Source: Thalassotalea profundi (GTDB lineage: Bacteria > Pseudomonadota > Gammaproteobacteria > Enterobacterales > Alteromonadaceae). From it: DNA of 64,000 nt. The notes beneath the pieces are model-generated. The model saw only the letters and a program-made list of their open reading frames with translations, did no database searches and was not told the DNA's origin. The DNA lies in NCBI RefSeq assembly GCF_014653195.1, contig NZ_BNAH01000011.1, positions 85,546 to 149,545 of the forward strand. The letters run 5' to 3'. Of this stretch, positions 16,416 to 26,017 are shown piece after piece. Within the stretch, counting starts at the first letter, position 1. Each line of letters opens with the position of its first letter. The translations under genes and the position numbers were made by a program.

Positions 16416-16513
16416 GTTTCGTACTCTATACCAGGCGCGAACTTATAAGTTTCGTACTTTCAATTAAGTTGCGCACATTAAATACTGTTTCGAACATTAT
16501 TTAACGTGCACAC
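16416..16513. repeat. 19-bp-period repeats beside glmS, candidate Tn7-like right end
   Basis: Degenerate copies of GTTTCGAAC plus an AT-rich tail begin at 16449 (GTTTCGTAC), 16468 (GTTGCGCAC), 16487 (GTTTCGAAC) and 16506 (GTGCACAC), exactly 19 bp apart. Two more lie at 16416 (GTTTCGTAC) and 16434 (GGCGCGAAC). Read away from glmS, the outermost bases are TGTGCACG starting at 16512, and Tn7-family ends also begin with TGT. The end lies 22 bp past the glmS stop codon, close to the Tn7 insertion distance of about 25 bp. Tn7 right ends consist of closely packed TnsB sites of similar size. No matching left end or target duplication was found. Confidence 0.6.
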
Positions 16514-16534
16514 TTTTCACTTGTATGATTTCGA

Positions 16535-18367
16535 TCATTCCACCGTCACTGATTTTGCAAGATTTCTTGGTTGATCCACATCTGTACCTTTGATAATGGC
16601 AACATAATATGAAAGTAATTGTAACGGTAGGGTATAAACAATAGGAGCGATAATATCATCACAATGCGGTACGTTTATTACTGTCATTGTTTCATCACTA
16701 TCAAATTTAGCGTCGGTATCTGCAAATACATACATTAAACCACCACGGGCGCGAACTTCTTCAACATTTGATTTTAATTTTTCAATTAAATCATTCTGCG
16801 GCGCTACCACAATAACTGGCATTTCAGCATCAATTAAGGCTAAAGGACCATGTTTTAATTCACCAGCGGCATAGGCTTCAGCATGAATATAAGAAATTTC
16901 TTTTAACTTTAATGCGCCTTCCATTGCGATAGGGTATTGATCTCCACGACCTAAAAATAAAGCATGGTGCTTATCAGCAAAGTCTTCTGCTAACTCTTCA
17001 ATAGAATCAGCTAGGGCTAATACTTCATCAAGTTTATTAGGTAGCATCATTAACGATTGAGCAATATCTTGTTGCTCTTTTTCAGTCATACCATGATGTT
17101 TACCTATAGCTAAAGTCATCATTAATAAACCGACTAATTGAGTAGTAAAGGCTTTCGTTGAAGCAACGCCAATTTCAACACCAGCTTTAGTCATAAAAGC
17201 TAAATCTGATTCTCGTACTAATGAAGAACCTTTTACGTTACATATAGTTAAACTAGCGCGATAACCTAAATCTTTCGCTAAACGTAGCGCAGCTAATGTA
17301 TCTGCTGTTTCACCTGATTGTGAAATTGTAACAATTAGTGCGTTTTTAGGGACATGGGATTTGCGATATCGAAATTCGCTCGCAATCTCAATATTACAAG
17401 AAACGCCAGCTATAGCTTCTAACCAGTAGCGAGCAACCATACCAGAATGATAGCTAGTACCACAGGCAATTATTTGAACATGTTCAATTTCTTTAAATAT
17501 ATCATCCGCGTTTTCACCAAATGCATTATTATCAAGCTTTCCACCCACTAAACGCCCTTCTAATGTGTTGCGTATAGCTGTAGGTTGCTCATAGGTTTCT
17601 TTAAGCATGTAGTGACGATATTCACCTTTATCACCGCTTTCTTGGCTAACATCATGCTCTTTAGCTTCACGAATAACCGCTTCGCCGTTAGCTGCAAAAA
17701 CATTAACTTCATATCGCGTGACTTCTGCAACATCACCTTCTTCAAGAAAGGCAAATTTACGGGTAACCGGTAATAATGCCATCATATCTGAGGCAATAAA
17801 GTTTTCACCTAAACCGTAACCAATAACTAACGGGCTACCCGAACGAGCTACCACAATACGACTGTTATCATTGCTATCCATTACTACTGTGCCATAGGCA
17901 CCTTCTAATTGTTTAACAGTTGTTTGTACGGCAGCTAAAAGCGTATCAGCCGTTTTTAATTCATGATGAACTAAATGCGCAATAACTTCTGTATCAGTTT
18001 CAGAAGTAAAGATATAACCTAGAGCTTGTAATTTTTCTCTAAGCATTTGATGATTTTCAATAATACCGTTGTGAACAACTGCAATATTGTCACTAGACAC
18101 ATGTGGATGCGCATTTATTTCACTAGGTGCCCCATGTGTAGCCCAGCGTGTATGAGCTATACCAGTACCACCCAGTAATGGATCAGTTTTTAATGCGTCA
18201 GCTAATTCTTGTACTTTTCCTAAGCGTCGCGCCCGCTGTAATTTTTGATCATTACCGATAATAGCTACACCAGCAGAATCATAACCTCGATATTCTAGCC
18301 GCTTTAAGCCTTCAACTAATATTTCTGCCACATCACGTTGTGCAACCGCACCTACTATTCCACACAT
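16535..18367 (-). CDS. glmS: glutamine-fructose-6-phosphate aminotransferase
   Basis: The 610-residue enzyme makes glucosamine-6-phosphate from fructose-6-phosphate and glutamine, the first step to peptidoglycan and LPS amino sugars. Cys2 (MCGIVGAV) is the glutaminase nucleophile, with HTRWATHG and HNGIIEN in the glutaminase domain. Two SIS domains follow ([23 protein letters not shown], later [40 protein letters not shown]). The protein ends [13 protein letters not shown]; the 3' coding end is what TnsD recognises in Tn7. It lies 18 bp after a DeoR-family gene in one operon. The restriction island begins immediately past its 3' end. Confidence 0.97.
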   Translation of the reverse strand: MCGIVGAVAQRDVAEILVEGLKRLEYRGYDSAGVAIIGNDQKLQRARRLGKVQELADALKTDPLLGGTGIAHTRWATHGAPSEINAHPHVSSDNIAVVHNGIIENHQMLREKLQALGYIFTSETDTEVIAHLVHHELKTADTLLAAVQTTVKQLEGAYGTVVMDSNDNSRIVVARSGSPLVIGYGLGENFIASDMMALLPVTRKFAFLEEGDVAEVTRYEVNVFAANGEAVIREAKEHDVSQESGDKGEYRHYMLKETYEQPTAIRNTLEGRLVGGKLDNNAFGENADDIFKEIEHVQIIACGTSYHSGMVARYWLEAIAGVSCNIEIASEFRYRKSHVPKNALIVTISQSGETADTLAALRLAKDLGYRASLTICNVKGSSLVRESDLAFMTKAGVEIGVASTKAFTTQLVGLLMMTLAIGKHHGMTEKEQQDIAQSLMMLPNKLDEVLALADSIEELAEDFADKHHALFLGRGDQYPIAMEGALKLKEISYIHAEAYAAGELKHGPLALIDAEMPVIVVAPQNDLIEKLKSNVEEVRARGGLMYVFADTDAKFDSDETMTVINVPHCDDIIAPIVYTLPLQLLSYYVAIIKGTDVDQPRNLAKSVTVE

Positions 18368-18385
18368 ATTATTAATCCTTAATTA

Positions 18386-19147
18386 TTACTTAGCACACAC
18401 TAAATTAACGCCTTGCGTTATAAGTTTTTGTTTTATTTCTTCTGATAAATCGTCGTCGGTTATCAGCGTATGAACTTGTGTCCATGGAATTTCTAAGTTC
18501 GGTATTTTTCTATTAAACTTATCAGATTCAATCATTACAATTACTTCTCGAGAGACAGCCGCCATAACTTGGCTAAGACCCAAAAGTTCATTAAAGGTCG
18601 TAGTACCTCGCTCAATGTCTATGCCATCAGCACCGATAAATAATTGATCAAAGTCATACGATCGCAATACACTTTCAGCTACTTTACCTTGAAAAGATTC
18701 TGAATGGGGGTCCCATGTACCCCCGGTCATCAATAAGGTGGGCTCGTCTTCTAAGGCGTGAATATCAGAGGCAATAGCAAGAGAGTTAGTCATAACCACT
18801 AAACCGTCTTTTTTACCAAGCTCTTTAACTAACGCTGATGTAGTGCTGCCACTGTCGATAATAATACGGTTATGATCTCTAATTAAGCTGGCTGCCTTTT
18901 TCGCTATAGCAATCTTTCGTTTCGAAACTTTGTCGTTTTTTGGCTCTATTAATTCTGTTGGTAATGGCACAGCACCACCATATCTTCTAAGTAATAAGCC
19001 GCTATTTTCTAGTGCAGCTAAATCTTTTCTTATAGTAACTTCAGAAGTTTCAAACTTTTTTGCCAATTGATCAACGCTAACTTCACCATGTTGATTAAGT
19101 TCGGTGATAATAATATTTCGACGTTGCTTGGTATTTCTTTTTGACAT
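18386..19147 (-). CDS. DeoR-family transcriptional regulator
   Basis: This 253-residue repressor has an N-terminal helix-turn-helix (RRNIIITELNQHGEVSVDQL, then SEVTIRKDLAALENSGLLLRRYGGA). Its C-terminal sugar-phosphate sensor domain resembles ribose-5-phosphate isomerase, with DSGSTTSALVKEL and FIGADGIDIERGTTTF. It is encoded 18 bp upstream of glmS. The same pairing is common in Alteromonadales and Vibrionales, where the regulator probably responds to an amino-sugar phosphate. The intergenic region upstream (19148-19385), shared with the divergent chemoreceptor gene, should hold its own operator. No riboswitch-like structure was recognised there. Confidence 0.9.
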   Translation of the reverse strand: MSKRNTKQRRNIIITELNQHGEVSVDQLAKKFETSEVTIRKDLAALENSGLLLRRYGGAVPLPTELIEPKNDKVSKRKIAIAKKAASLIRDHNRIIIDSGSTTSALVKELGKKDGLVVMTNSLAIASDIHALEDEPTLLMTGGTWDPHSESFQGKVAESVLRSYDFDQLFIGADGIDIERGTTTFNELLGLSQVMAAVSREVIVMIESDKFNRKIPNLEIPWTQVHTLITDDDLSEEIKQKLITQGVNLVCAK

Positions 19148-19385
19148 ATCTTTCGATTGACCAGTTTAAATTTCAAAACGAAAGATATTATAGGTTTTCT
19201 ACTAATTTAATCAATAATTTATTTTTTGCGCATTTTGTTAATTATTTACTATATTAAGTAAGTAATAACATTCCTAAAGTTTGGTTGCATATAAAGAAAA
19301 TAAATAACTATCGCAATTGGTTAGGGGGTTGTAGGTTTGTGTAATTCAAACTTACTTTAAAATATTTACTAGAAGGAATTGTAAA

Positions 19386-21020
19386 ATGAATTTTAATAGT
19401 ATCCGGGTTAGATATACAGCCGCATTTGGTATTATCGCGATATTTTTTATTGTTTTAGTTTTGATGAATTTTAATTTAATTAATAAAACCCAAAGTGGGA
19501 TGAACTTATTTGGTCAAACATTTAACCCTGGTATTTCTGCTATTTTAAATGCCGATAGAGATTTATACCAAGCGAGAGTTGCAGAACTTCAAGCAATATC
19601 AAGTGAGGGTAATACAGAACAAATCAATCAAAACTTTGCTGATTTTAAAGAGAATGCTCAACAAGCATTTGATCGCATGCAAAAATACAATCAATTACTT
19701 TCTGTATTTCCAGACGTTGCCTCTTCACTTAGTGGTTTTAAGGCTTCTTATGACCAATGGGTAGTTTCATCAACTGAGGTATTTAACTTAATTAAAAGGG
19801 GTGAAATTGCTCAAGCTAAGGCATTAAGTAATGGCGAATCAAACACCCTGTTTGAAGAACTTAGAGTTTTCTATAATTTGGCGGGAGAAATTGCCGATAA
19901 AAAGAGCGCCGTTATTCATCAAGAAACACTAGAGGTAGTAGATCGTGGGCAGTTTATTTTAACTATTGTTAGTATCATTGTTATTATTTTAACTGTTACC
20001 CTCGGTATTTTTGCACCGAAAACGATGGCAGATGCATTAGAAAATTTATCTGCAAAACTCAGTGCATTAAACACCAGTGATGGTGACTTAACTAAGCGTA
20101 TTAACAGTAAGCGTAAAGATGAAATTGGTGATGTTGCCAATAATTTTGACAACTTTATCGATGGTTTAGCCCAATTAATAAACTCAATTGTTACTCAGTC
20201 TAACGCTGTAATAGACGGAGTAAACAAGTTAAACGCTGGTGCACAGCAAATAGAAGGCACTAGTATGCAGCAAACAGACTCTGTTGATGCCATTGCTACC
20301 GCCATTAATGAAATGTCTTATGCTATAAAGGAAGTCGCTCAAAATGCTAATTTAACCGCAGAAGAAGTAAACAAAGTCAATTTACTAACAACAGATGGTA
20401 CTGAAATAACAGGAAGAGCTGTAAAAGAAATTCAAGGGCTATCTGAAACGGTAAGTAAAGCCACTGAAGTTATTTTAAAATTATCTGAAAACTCTACCGA
20501 TATTGCCTCTGTGTTAGATGTTATTCGTAGCATTGCGGAGCAAACAAATTTATTAGCGTTAAATGCTGCAATAGAAGCAGCCCGTGCAGGCGAACAAGGT
20601 AGGGGATTTGCTGTTGTTGCTGATGAGGTTAGAACATTAGCTGCACGTACTCAACAGTCTACCGAAGATATTCAAGTGATGATTGAAACCCTACAAAAAG
20701 GCGTTAAAGAAGCAGTTACAGCAATAAATTTAGGCAATGAAGCCACACAAAGCAGCGTTGATTTATCAGAAAAAACCCTTGATGCTTTTGCTAAAATTGC
20801 GACTGCATCACAGAATGTTATAGAAGCCTCTTCTCAAACAGCTACAGCTACTGAAGAACAAAGCCAAGTTGCTGAAGATGTGAGTAGAAATATTACCGAG
20901 CTGTCTGATCAAACATCAAGTAATTATCAAATGGCAAAAGATAATGGAAGTGATGCAACTGCTATTTTAAGTTTAGCTCAAGACCTTAATAACTCAGTTT
21001 CTCGATTTAAGTTAAATTAA
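19386..21020 (+). CDS. methyl-accepting chemotaxis protein
   Basis: The 544-residue chemoreceptor has transmembrane segments at about 9-29 and 190-212. Between them is a helical ligand-binding domain of the four-helix bundle kind, rich in Gln, Glu and Ala. A HAMP domain (about 213-265) and the long signalling coiled coil follow. The hairpin tip reads [20 protein letters not shown] and continues [15 protein letters not shown], the CheA/CheW-binding site. There is no CheR-tethering pentapeptide at the C-terminus (SRFKLN). AGAAGGAAT precedes the ATG. It is transcribed toward a periplasmic binding-protein gene on the other strand. Its ligand is unknown. Confidence 0.95.
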   Translation: MNFNSIRVRYTAAFGIIAIFFIVLVLMNFNLINKTQSGMNLFGQTFNPGISAILNADRDLYQARVAELQAISSEGNTEQINQNFADFKENAQQAFDRMQKYNQLLSVFPDVASSLSGFKASYDQWVVSSTEVFNLIKRGEIAQAKALSNGESNTLFEELRVFYNLAGEIADKKSAVIHQETLEVVDRGQFILTIVSIIVIILTVTLGIFAPKTMADALENLSAKLSALNTSDGDLTKRINSKRKDEIGDVANNFDNFIDGLAQLINSIVTQSNAVIDGVNKLNAGAQQIEGTSMQQTDSVDAIATAINEMSYAIKEVAQNANLTAEEVNKVNLLTTDGTEITGRAVKEIQGLSETVSKATEVILKLSENSTDIASVLDVIRSIAEQTNLLALNAAIEAARAGEQGRGFAVVADEVRTLAARTQQSTEDIQVMIETLQKGVKEAVTAINLGNEATQSSVDLSEKTLDAFAKIATASQNVIEASSQTATATEEQSQVAEDVSRNITELSDQTSSNYQMAKDNGSDATAILSLAQDLNNSVSRFKLN

Positions 21021-21048
21021 GTTATTTCACTTTATGGATATGCTTTAA

Positions 21049-21801
21049 TTAAAATTTTAGTGACTTAAAATCGATAAGCTCATGATACTCATTGGTTAAC
21101 TCTATACTTTCTTGAGCATTTACGAGCTTTTTTAAGAGGTTATCATCAGAAGGCTTGCTAAGCGCAATATAGCTTTCTTTCGAACTATCTTTGATAGGGC
21201 TATAGTTAACAAAATCATTACTGTTTAAGTTTTTTAATAAATAGTAATTACTAAAAACGGCAGGGCTTGTGAAAGCCAAATCTACTTTTTTATTAACCAG
21301 CAATTTTGTCATATCCTCAATACTACTTACTAAATATAGATTTTTCTTTTCACTAAAACCTTTTTCAATTAAGTAAGCATGAGCACTAGAACCTCTTACA
21401 GTCACAGTAATCTTTGATTGAGCTTCTGCTAATGTATAGTTAGTTCTATTTACATCATCTTTTAAAGATATAAACGCATAAAAGGTGTTACTGACTTTAG
21501 TTATCCAATGAAACTTATTCTCTCTTTCAGGTGTCCTTATCATTGACATAATCAAGGTATTAGGTTTTTCGAGTGCAATTTTATATGCTCTAGTCCATGG
21601 CATAAATTCAATTTCACTTTCAAGGTCTGCCTGTGTTAATAACATCCTTAAGATATCTACACTTGGTCCTTGAGCTTCACCATCAACTAAATATTGGAGT
21701 AGTTTTCTTTCGTCAGTTACCACTCGAATACTATTACTCTGAGCATTTATATGAACACTCAGAGTAATACAAACTAATAGCCATTTTACCAAATTTAACA
21801 T
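21049..21801 (-). CDS. periplasmic amino-acid-type solute-binding protein
   Basis: The 250-residue protein has a cleavable signal peptide ([20 protein letters not shown]). A bilobed SBP_bac_3 fold follows, with VDGEAQGPSVDILRMLL, the hinge-region EFMPWTRAYKIALEKPNTLI and VRGSSAHAYLIEKG. These orphan proteins in marine Alteromonadales often lack an ABC transporter, and none is present here. It shares a TAATG junction with the glmU stop codon, so translation depends on glmU. The opposite gene is a chemoreceptor whose stop lies 28 bp away. A role as ligand sensor for chemotaxis or another receptor is possible but inferred. Confidence 0.82.
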   Translation of the reverse strand: MLNLVKWLLVCITLSVHINAQSNSIRVVTDERKLLQYLVDGEAQGPSVDILRMLLTQADLESEIEFMPWTRAYKIALEKPNTLIMSMIRTPERENKFHWITKVSNTFYAFISLKDDVNRTNYTLAEAQSKITVTVRGSSAHAYLIEKGFSEKKNLYLVSSIEDMTKLLVNKKVDLAFTSPAVFSNYYLLKNLNSNDFVNYSPIKDSSKESYIALSKPSDDNLLKKLVNAQESIELTNEYHELIDFKSLKF

Positions 21802-23162
21802 TATTGTTTTTTAACAGGACGTTGCCAACCAATAATATTTTTTTGCTTGCCTCTAGCTATTGCAAGCTCTTTATTTTCGACATCTTTGGTTACTACAGAG
21901 CCTGCACCAACTGTCGCAAATGACCCAACAAAAACAGGCGCAACCAATGAACTATTTGAACCGATAAAAGCATTGTCATCAATAATTGTCTGAGATTTAT
22001 TAACGCCATCGTAGTTACAGGTAATTGTTCCTGCACCAATATTAACATTTTTACCAATAGTGGTGTCACCTAAGTAAGTTAAATGCCCAGATTTACTACC
22101 TTCACCTAATACTGTTTTTTTCATTTCAACGAAATTCCCAACGTGAGAATCTTTATTCATCACACTGTCTGGTCGAATACGAGCAAAGGGACCAACCGAA
22201 CACTCATCTCCAATGACGGCACCTTCAATAATAGTATTGGGCTTGATGACGGTATTCTCACCAATGGTGCAATCTTTCAAGATACAATTTGCGCCAACAC
22301 TAACGTTATTGGCCAAAACCACTTCACCTTCAAAGATACAATTTACATCTATTTTGACTTCTTCGCCGATAAGCATACGACCACGTATATCTATTCTATT
22401 AGGGTCTCTAAGGCTTGCGCCTGCTAACATTAATGCTTCAGCTTCTCTTAATTGAAAGGCTCGCTCTAAAGCGGCTAATTGTACTCTATTATTAGCACCT
22501 TCAACTTCAATAGCTGAATCAGGATGTGCTGTACTAATTACCTTACCTTCGTTATGACAGGCTGCAATAATATCTGTTAAGTAATATTCGCCTTGTGCAT
22601 TATCATTTGAAAGATTGGCTAACCAATTCTTTAAATCTTTGCCATTGGCTAACAATATTCCTGTATTTACCTCGGGTATTTTGTGCTGTTCGGCACTAGC
22701 GTCTTTATGCTCAACAATTCCCACCACTTGATCATCAACTCTTACAATTCGACCATAACCCGTAGGATCGGTTAATTCAACTGTAAGTAGCGACATACCT
22801 TTATCTGGTTTTGCGGTAATTAATCGTTCAAGTGTTGAAACTTGAGTTAAAGGTACATCACCATAAAGAACTAAGACATCTTCATCATCTTTTAAGTAGG
22901 GTGCAGCCATGTTAACTGCATGCCCAGTACCTAATTGTTCTTTCTGCTCAACAAATGTTAAGTCATCGCCGTTAATCGATGCTTTTAAAACGTCACCACC
23001 AAAACCATAAACAAGATAAATGTTTTCTGCATTTAATGCTCTTGCTGCATCTATCACATGGCTAACCATTGCCTTATCTGCGATAGGATGAAGTACTTTA
23101 GGAAGAGATGAACGCATGCGAGTACCTTTACCCGCCGCAAGAATAACAACTGAAAGAGACAT
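21801..23162 (-). CDS. glmU: bifunctional GlcNAc-1-phosphate uridyltransferase/acetyltransferase
   Basis: The 453-residue enzyme makes UDP-GlcNAc, the precursor for peptidoglycan and LPS, from glucosamine-1-phosphate. The N-terminal uridyltransferase domain has [20 protein letters not shown] (3-30) and QLGTGHAV. The C-terminal left-handed beta-helix carries hexapeptide repeats (for example [20 protein letters not shown]) and the acetyltransferase region [11 protein letters not shown]. It acts with GlmS, encoded 3.4 kb downstream on the same strand but separated by the binding protein and chemoreceptor. The usual partner order atpC-glmU is interrupted here by the phosphatase genes and an unknown secreted protein. 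Confidence 0.97.
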   Translation of the reverse strand: MSLSVVILAAGKGTRMRSSLPKVLHPIADKAMVSHVIDAARALNAENIYLVYGFGGDVLKASINGDDLTFVEQKEQLGTGHAVNMAAPYLKDDEDVLVLYGDVPLTQVSTLERLITAKPDKGMSLLTVELTDPTGYGRIVRVDDQVVGIVEHKDASAEQHKIPEVNTGILLANGKDLKNWLANLSNDNAQGEYYLTDIIAACHNEGKVISTAHPDSAIEVEGANNRVQLAALERAFQLREAEALMLAGASLRDPNRIDIRGRMLIGEEVKIDVNCIFEGEVVLANNVSVGANCILKDCTIGENTVIKPNTIIEGAVIGDECSVGPFARIRPDSVMNKDSHVGNFVEMKKTVLGEGSKSGHLTYLGDTTIGKNVNIGAGTITCNYDGVNKSQTIIDDNAFIGSNSSLVAPVFVGSFATVGAGSVVTKDVENKELAIARGKQKNIIGWQRPVKKQ

Positions 23163-23260
23163 AAAAATTCCGTTAATTACTTTTTCATTGAGGTACGTTG
23201 ATATTATTGTACCCTTGTTATTTACCTATGGGCTAGTCCTAAATAGTGATAAGTTTCTAG

Positions 23261-24001
23261 TTAATGCTGATGCTTAGTCGATAACTGATTACCTTGTGCA
23301 TCATAAAAGCCACTATTTCCATGCGCAACAAATCCTAAATGAATCATCTTTCTTAAAAAAGGGTCAGATTCATTATCACCAATATCTGCGTAGTCGGTCA
23401 TTTGATAATGTTCATTTTTATTAAAAACATTAGCTATAGTATCTTTTGATACTATTTTATTTTTTAATAACCATGTTGTTGAATTATTTTTATCAGTATA
23501 AATTATTTTTTGGGCAAGTTTTAATGACGGAAACCACCATAAATCAATAGAAGTCGTTTCATTTTTCAACTGGTAATGTTCAGTACGTTCACAGCCTTTA
23601 CCTTTTGTCGCTGATAATGTCATTTTTTCTATTTGCTTATCTGAAACTAATTGTTGTTTCAGTTGCCAATTTTCCTTAGAAATTTTTATTGGTTCAAATT
23701 CAATGCCTCGTTCATATTGATCAAAAAAATTCACTTTACGAACATCTCCATTAATCAACTTATGCCATTTAATTGTCATTTCTTTTTGAGGAGTAATGTG
23801 AAGTAACTCATTACCTTTTCGCCATAATTCAAATGTTGTCCCTTCATCTATACTATTGTTTTTATGGTGTTCGGTATTTAAAACTGAGTTTGTTATGTTA
23901 TAAATTGCTCCTAGATTTTCAAAACAAGTTTCTGCTGCATTTAAGCTAAAGCTATTTATTTGACTGATAATTGTAATTAAAAAGATAAGGCTTTTTTTCA
24001 T
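23261..24001 (-). CDS. secreted protein of unknown function
   Basis: The ATG at 24001 is favoured because GGAAAG precedes it; a start at 24028 would extend the signal peptide needlessly. The 246-residue product opens with a signal peptide (MKKSLIFLITIISQINSFSLNAA). The mature protein is rich in charged residues, Trp and Lys and has only two Cys, one near the mature N-terminus (ETCFENLG) and one in KGKGCERTEHYQ, which may form a disulfide. No family was recognised. It follows the phosphatase genes on the same strand, but a strong terminator separates them, so it probably has its own promoter. A phosphate link is not supported. Confidence 0.75.
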   Translation of the reverse strand: MKKSLIFLITIISQINSFSLNAAETCFENLGAIYNITNSVLNTEHHKNNSIDEGTTFELWRKGNELLHITPQKEMTIKWHKLINGDVRKVNFFDQYERGIEFEPIKISKENWQLKQQLVSDKQIEKMTLSATKGKGCERTEHYQLKNETTSIDLWWFPSLKLAQKIIYTDKNNSTTWLLKNKIVSKDTIANVFNKNEHYQMTDYADIGDNESDPFLRKMIHLGFVAHGNSGFYDAQGNQLSTKHQH

Positions 24002-24048
24002 TTTCTTTCCGTATTTGAGTCTGGTCATCTTGATGGTATAAATTTAAT

Positions 24049-24073
24049 TAAAATAAAAGGGGGCTAAGCCCCC
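24049..24073 (-). terminator. intrinsic terminator after the phosphatase genes
   Basis: GGGGGC and GCCCCC (24059-24073) form a tight hairpin with a 3-base loop. On the reverse strand it is followed by TTTTATTTT. It lies just after the stop of the lipoprotein phosphatase gene and before the next start at 24001. Confidence 0.85.
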
Positions 24074-24095
24074 ATTTTTGCTATTTAATACATAT

Positions 24096-25988
24096 TTACT
24101 GTGTATTACTTAAATCCCCAGCAAACTCCATAATATGAAATATTAAGCTTTGTTCATTAGTTCCAGTAACAAGTTGAGCACCTGGCCCCATCGCATAAAC
24201 GCCAACATCTTCACCAGCATGTGTTTCTGAACCTAAGGGTACTAGCGCTTCTTGATGAAAGCCTGGCGCTTGAGTGTTTACATTAGAGAGGTCAACTCGA
24301 CCTGTTACAGGGCCAGTTGCATACGCTGCATCAGCATCGGTTTCATCACCTAAATCTCTGTAACCTAATCCATTGGTATAACCTACCGTGGTATAAGGCA
24401 TGCCATCACTTGCTAAAGACGCTTCTTCAGATCCAACCCCTACCACTTTACCTAAAATTGGGTTACCGCGTTTAGGGTAGCCTGCAATAGTAAATACATG
24501 GCTATGATCGGCTGTAACAATTATCAAAGTATCTTCATCATCCGTTGCATCTACAGCAACTTGTACAGCCTTTGAAAGCTCAATAGCATCCTTTAACGCA
24601 TTATATGCATTACCTGCATGATGAGCATGGTCAATTCGACCTGACTCAACTGATAAGAAGAATCCTTTCTCGTTATTATCAAGAATATCAATTGCTTTTG
24701 CTGTCATTTCAGCCAAACTTGGTTCACCAGCAATATCATTTTCACGATCTGCTTCATATTGCATATGAGACTCATTAAATAGACCAAATAACCGTGAAGT
24801 AGTGCTAGTATTTAAGCTATCAAACCCCGCTTTATCCATTATGTATGAACCCTGCGGATATTGTCCTTGCCACTCGGTAATTAAATTACGACTATCCGTT
24901 CGATCTCCCTCTACACTACTCACAGCATCCGCACTGTTAAATGCAGCATCTTTAGGTAAAAAGTGACGTCTACCGCCCCCCATAACCACTTCAATGCCAT
25001 CAACATTTATCCCTGCGTATCGTGCTTCTAAATTTGCTTCAAAGTTAACTAATTGAGAAGCGATATCTTCACAACCACCATCAATAGCACTTTGTGGCAT
25101 ATCAGAAACATCTTCCCAATTTCGATTAGCTGATTTTGCATAAGTAGCCGCAGGTGTTGCATGAGTTATACGTGCTGTTGAAATAATGCCTGTTGATTTA
25201 CCTGCTATTTCCGCTAATTCTAATGCGGTTATCATCTCATTACCTGATACAGTTGAACAATCACCATAAACAATATTTTCATCTACACCTATAACACCTA
25301 CATCACTTTTGACACCTGACATCATCGCAGTCATAGTACCTGCTGAATCTGGTGTTTGCGCATCAACATTATAAGTTTTTACAAGACCTGCAAACGGAAA
25401 TTTATCAAAGCTTAATTGGTTTTCTTCCCCCATCAAACCTTTAGTTTGGCCTTCTAAAATTCGAGCCGCTGTAACGGTTGAAACACCCATACCATCACCT
25501 ACAAATAAAATAACGTTCTTTGCTTTTCCGCGAAGGCTTTCTACTTCAGCTTGTGTTTTTGCAAATGCTACTTTTGTTGCTGACGCTGATTTATTTACTT
25601 GAGCTGTCACTTTTTCCCATACGGCTTCAGCTTTTGTAATTTCCGCTGCTCCGTCTACATACCATGGATTGTAGCTGTTAGAAGCAATATCGGCTGCTGT
25701 AATTTCAGTTATTGTTGGCGCACAAACATACTGAGTATCACTCACTTCATTCTCATCCAAGACATTATTACTGTTTGTATCAAGTCCTGATTCTATTCTA
25801 ACGCCACTATTTAAACAGTTATTATCGCCTATAGGTAAAGCCGTTTGCTTTATTAAGCTAATTAAGCCATTTTCACCGTCGCTACCATTAATACCATTGA
25901 CACCATCTTTGCCATCATCACCGTCACCACATGCACTCAATGCTAATGTTAGTGAGACTGTTATTGCTGATATAATAAATTTTTTCAT
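24096..25988 (-). CDS. lipoprotein alkaline phosphatase with collagen-like/DUF7151 N-terminus
   Basis: The 630-residue protein starts with a lipoprotein signal ending LALSAC (Cys20). A short collagen-like Gly-X-Y stretch (GKDGVNGINGSDGENG) follows, then a Cys-containing DUF7151-type segment. The PhoA domain begins near residue 155 with NVILFVGDGMG. The nucleophile Ser lies in DSAGTMTAM, and metal ligands lie in ESGRIDHAHHAGN, VTADHSH and ETHAGEDV. It should release inorganic phosphate from organic esters at the cell surface. The downstream tandem neighbour is a close paralogue without the lipid anchor. The pair probably answers phosphate limitation. Confidence 0.93.
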   Translation of the reverse strand: MKKFIISAITVSLTLALSACGDGDDGKDGVNGINGSDGENGLISLIKQTALPIGDNNCLNSGVRIESGLDTNSNNVLDENEVSDTQYVCAPTITEITAADIASNSYNPWYVDGAAEITKAEAVWEKVTAQVNKSASATKVAFAKTQAEVESLRGKAKNVILFVGDGMGVSTVTAARILEGQTKGLMGEENQLSFDKFPFAGLVKTYNVDAQTPDSAGTMTAMMSGVKSDVGVIGVDENIVYGDCSTVSGNEMITALELAEIAGKSTGIISTARITHATPAATYAKSANRNWEDVSDMPQSAIDGGCEDIASQLVNFEANLEARYAGINVDGIEVVMGGGRRHFLPKDAAFNSADAVSSVEGDRTDSRNLITEWQGQYPQGSYIMDKAGFDSLNTSTTSRLFGLFNESHMQYEADRENDIAGEPSLAEMTAKAIDILDNNEKGFFLSVESGRIDHAHHAGNAYNALKDAIELSKAVQVAVDATDDEDTLIIVTADHSHVFTIAGYPKRGNPILGKVVGVGSEEASLASDGMPYTTVGYTNGLGYRDLGDETDADAAYATGPVTGRVDLSNVNTQAPGFHQEALVPLGSETHAGEDVGVYAMGPGAQLVTGTNEQSLIFHIMEFAGDLSNTQ

Positions 25989-26017
25989 GTTCTTAAATCC
26001 TTAAATTCTTTTACAGA

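Noticed and set aside
6100..16513. Complete Tn7-like transposon
   Set aside because: Only a TnsA-like gene and one candidate end were found; TnsB, TnsC, a target selector and a left end are missing, so only a remnant or island is claimed.
16416..16513. CRISPR array
   Set aside because: The repeats are short, degenerate and nearly contiguous, with no unique spacers of uniform length and no cas genes.
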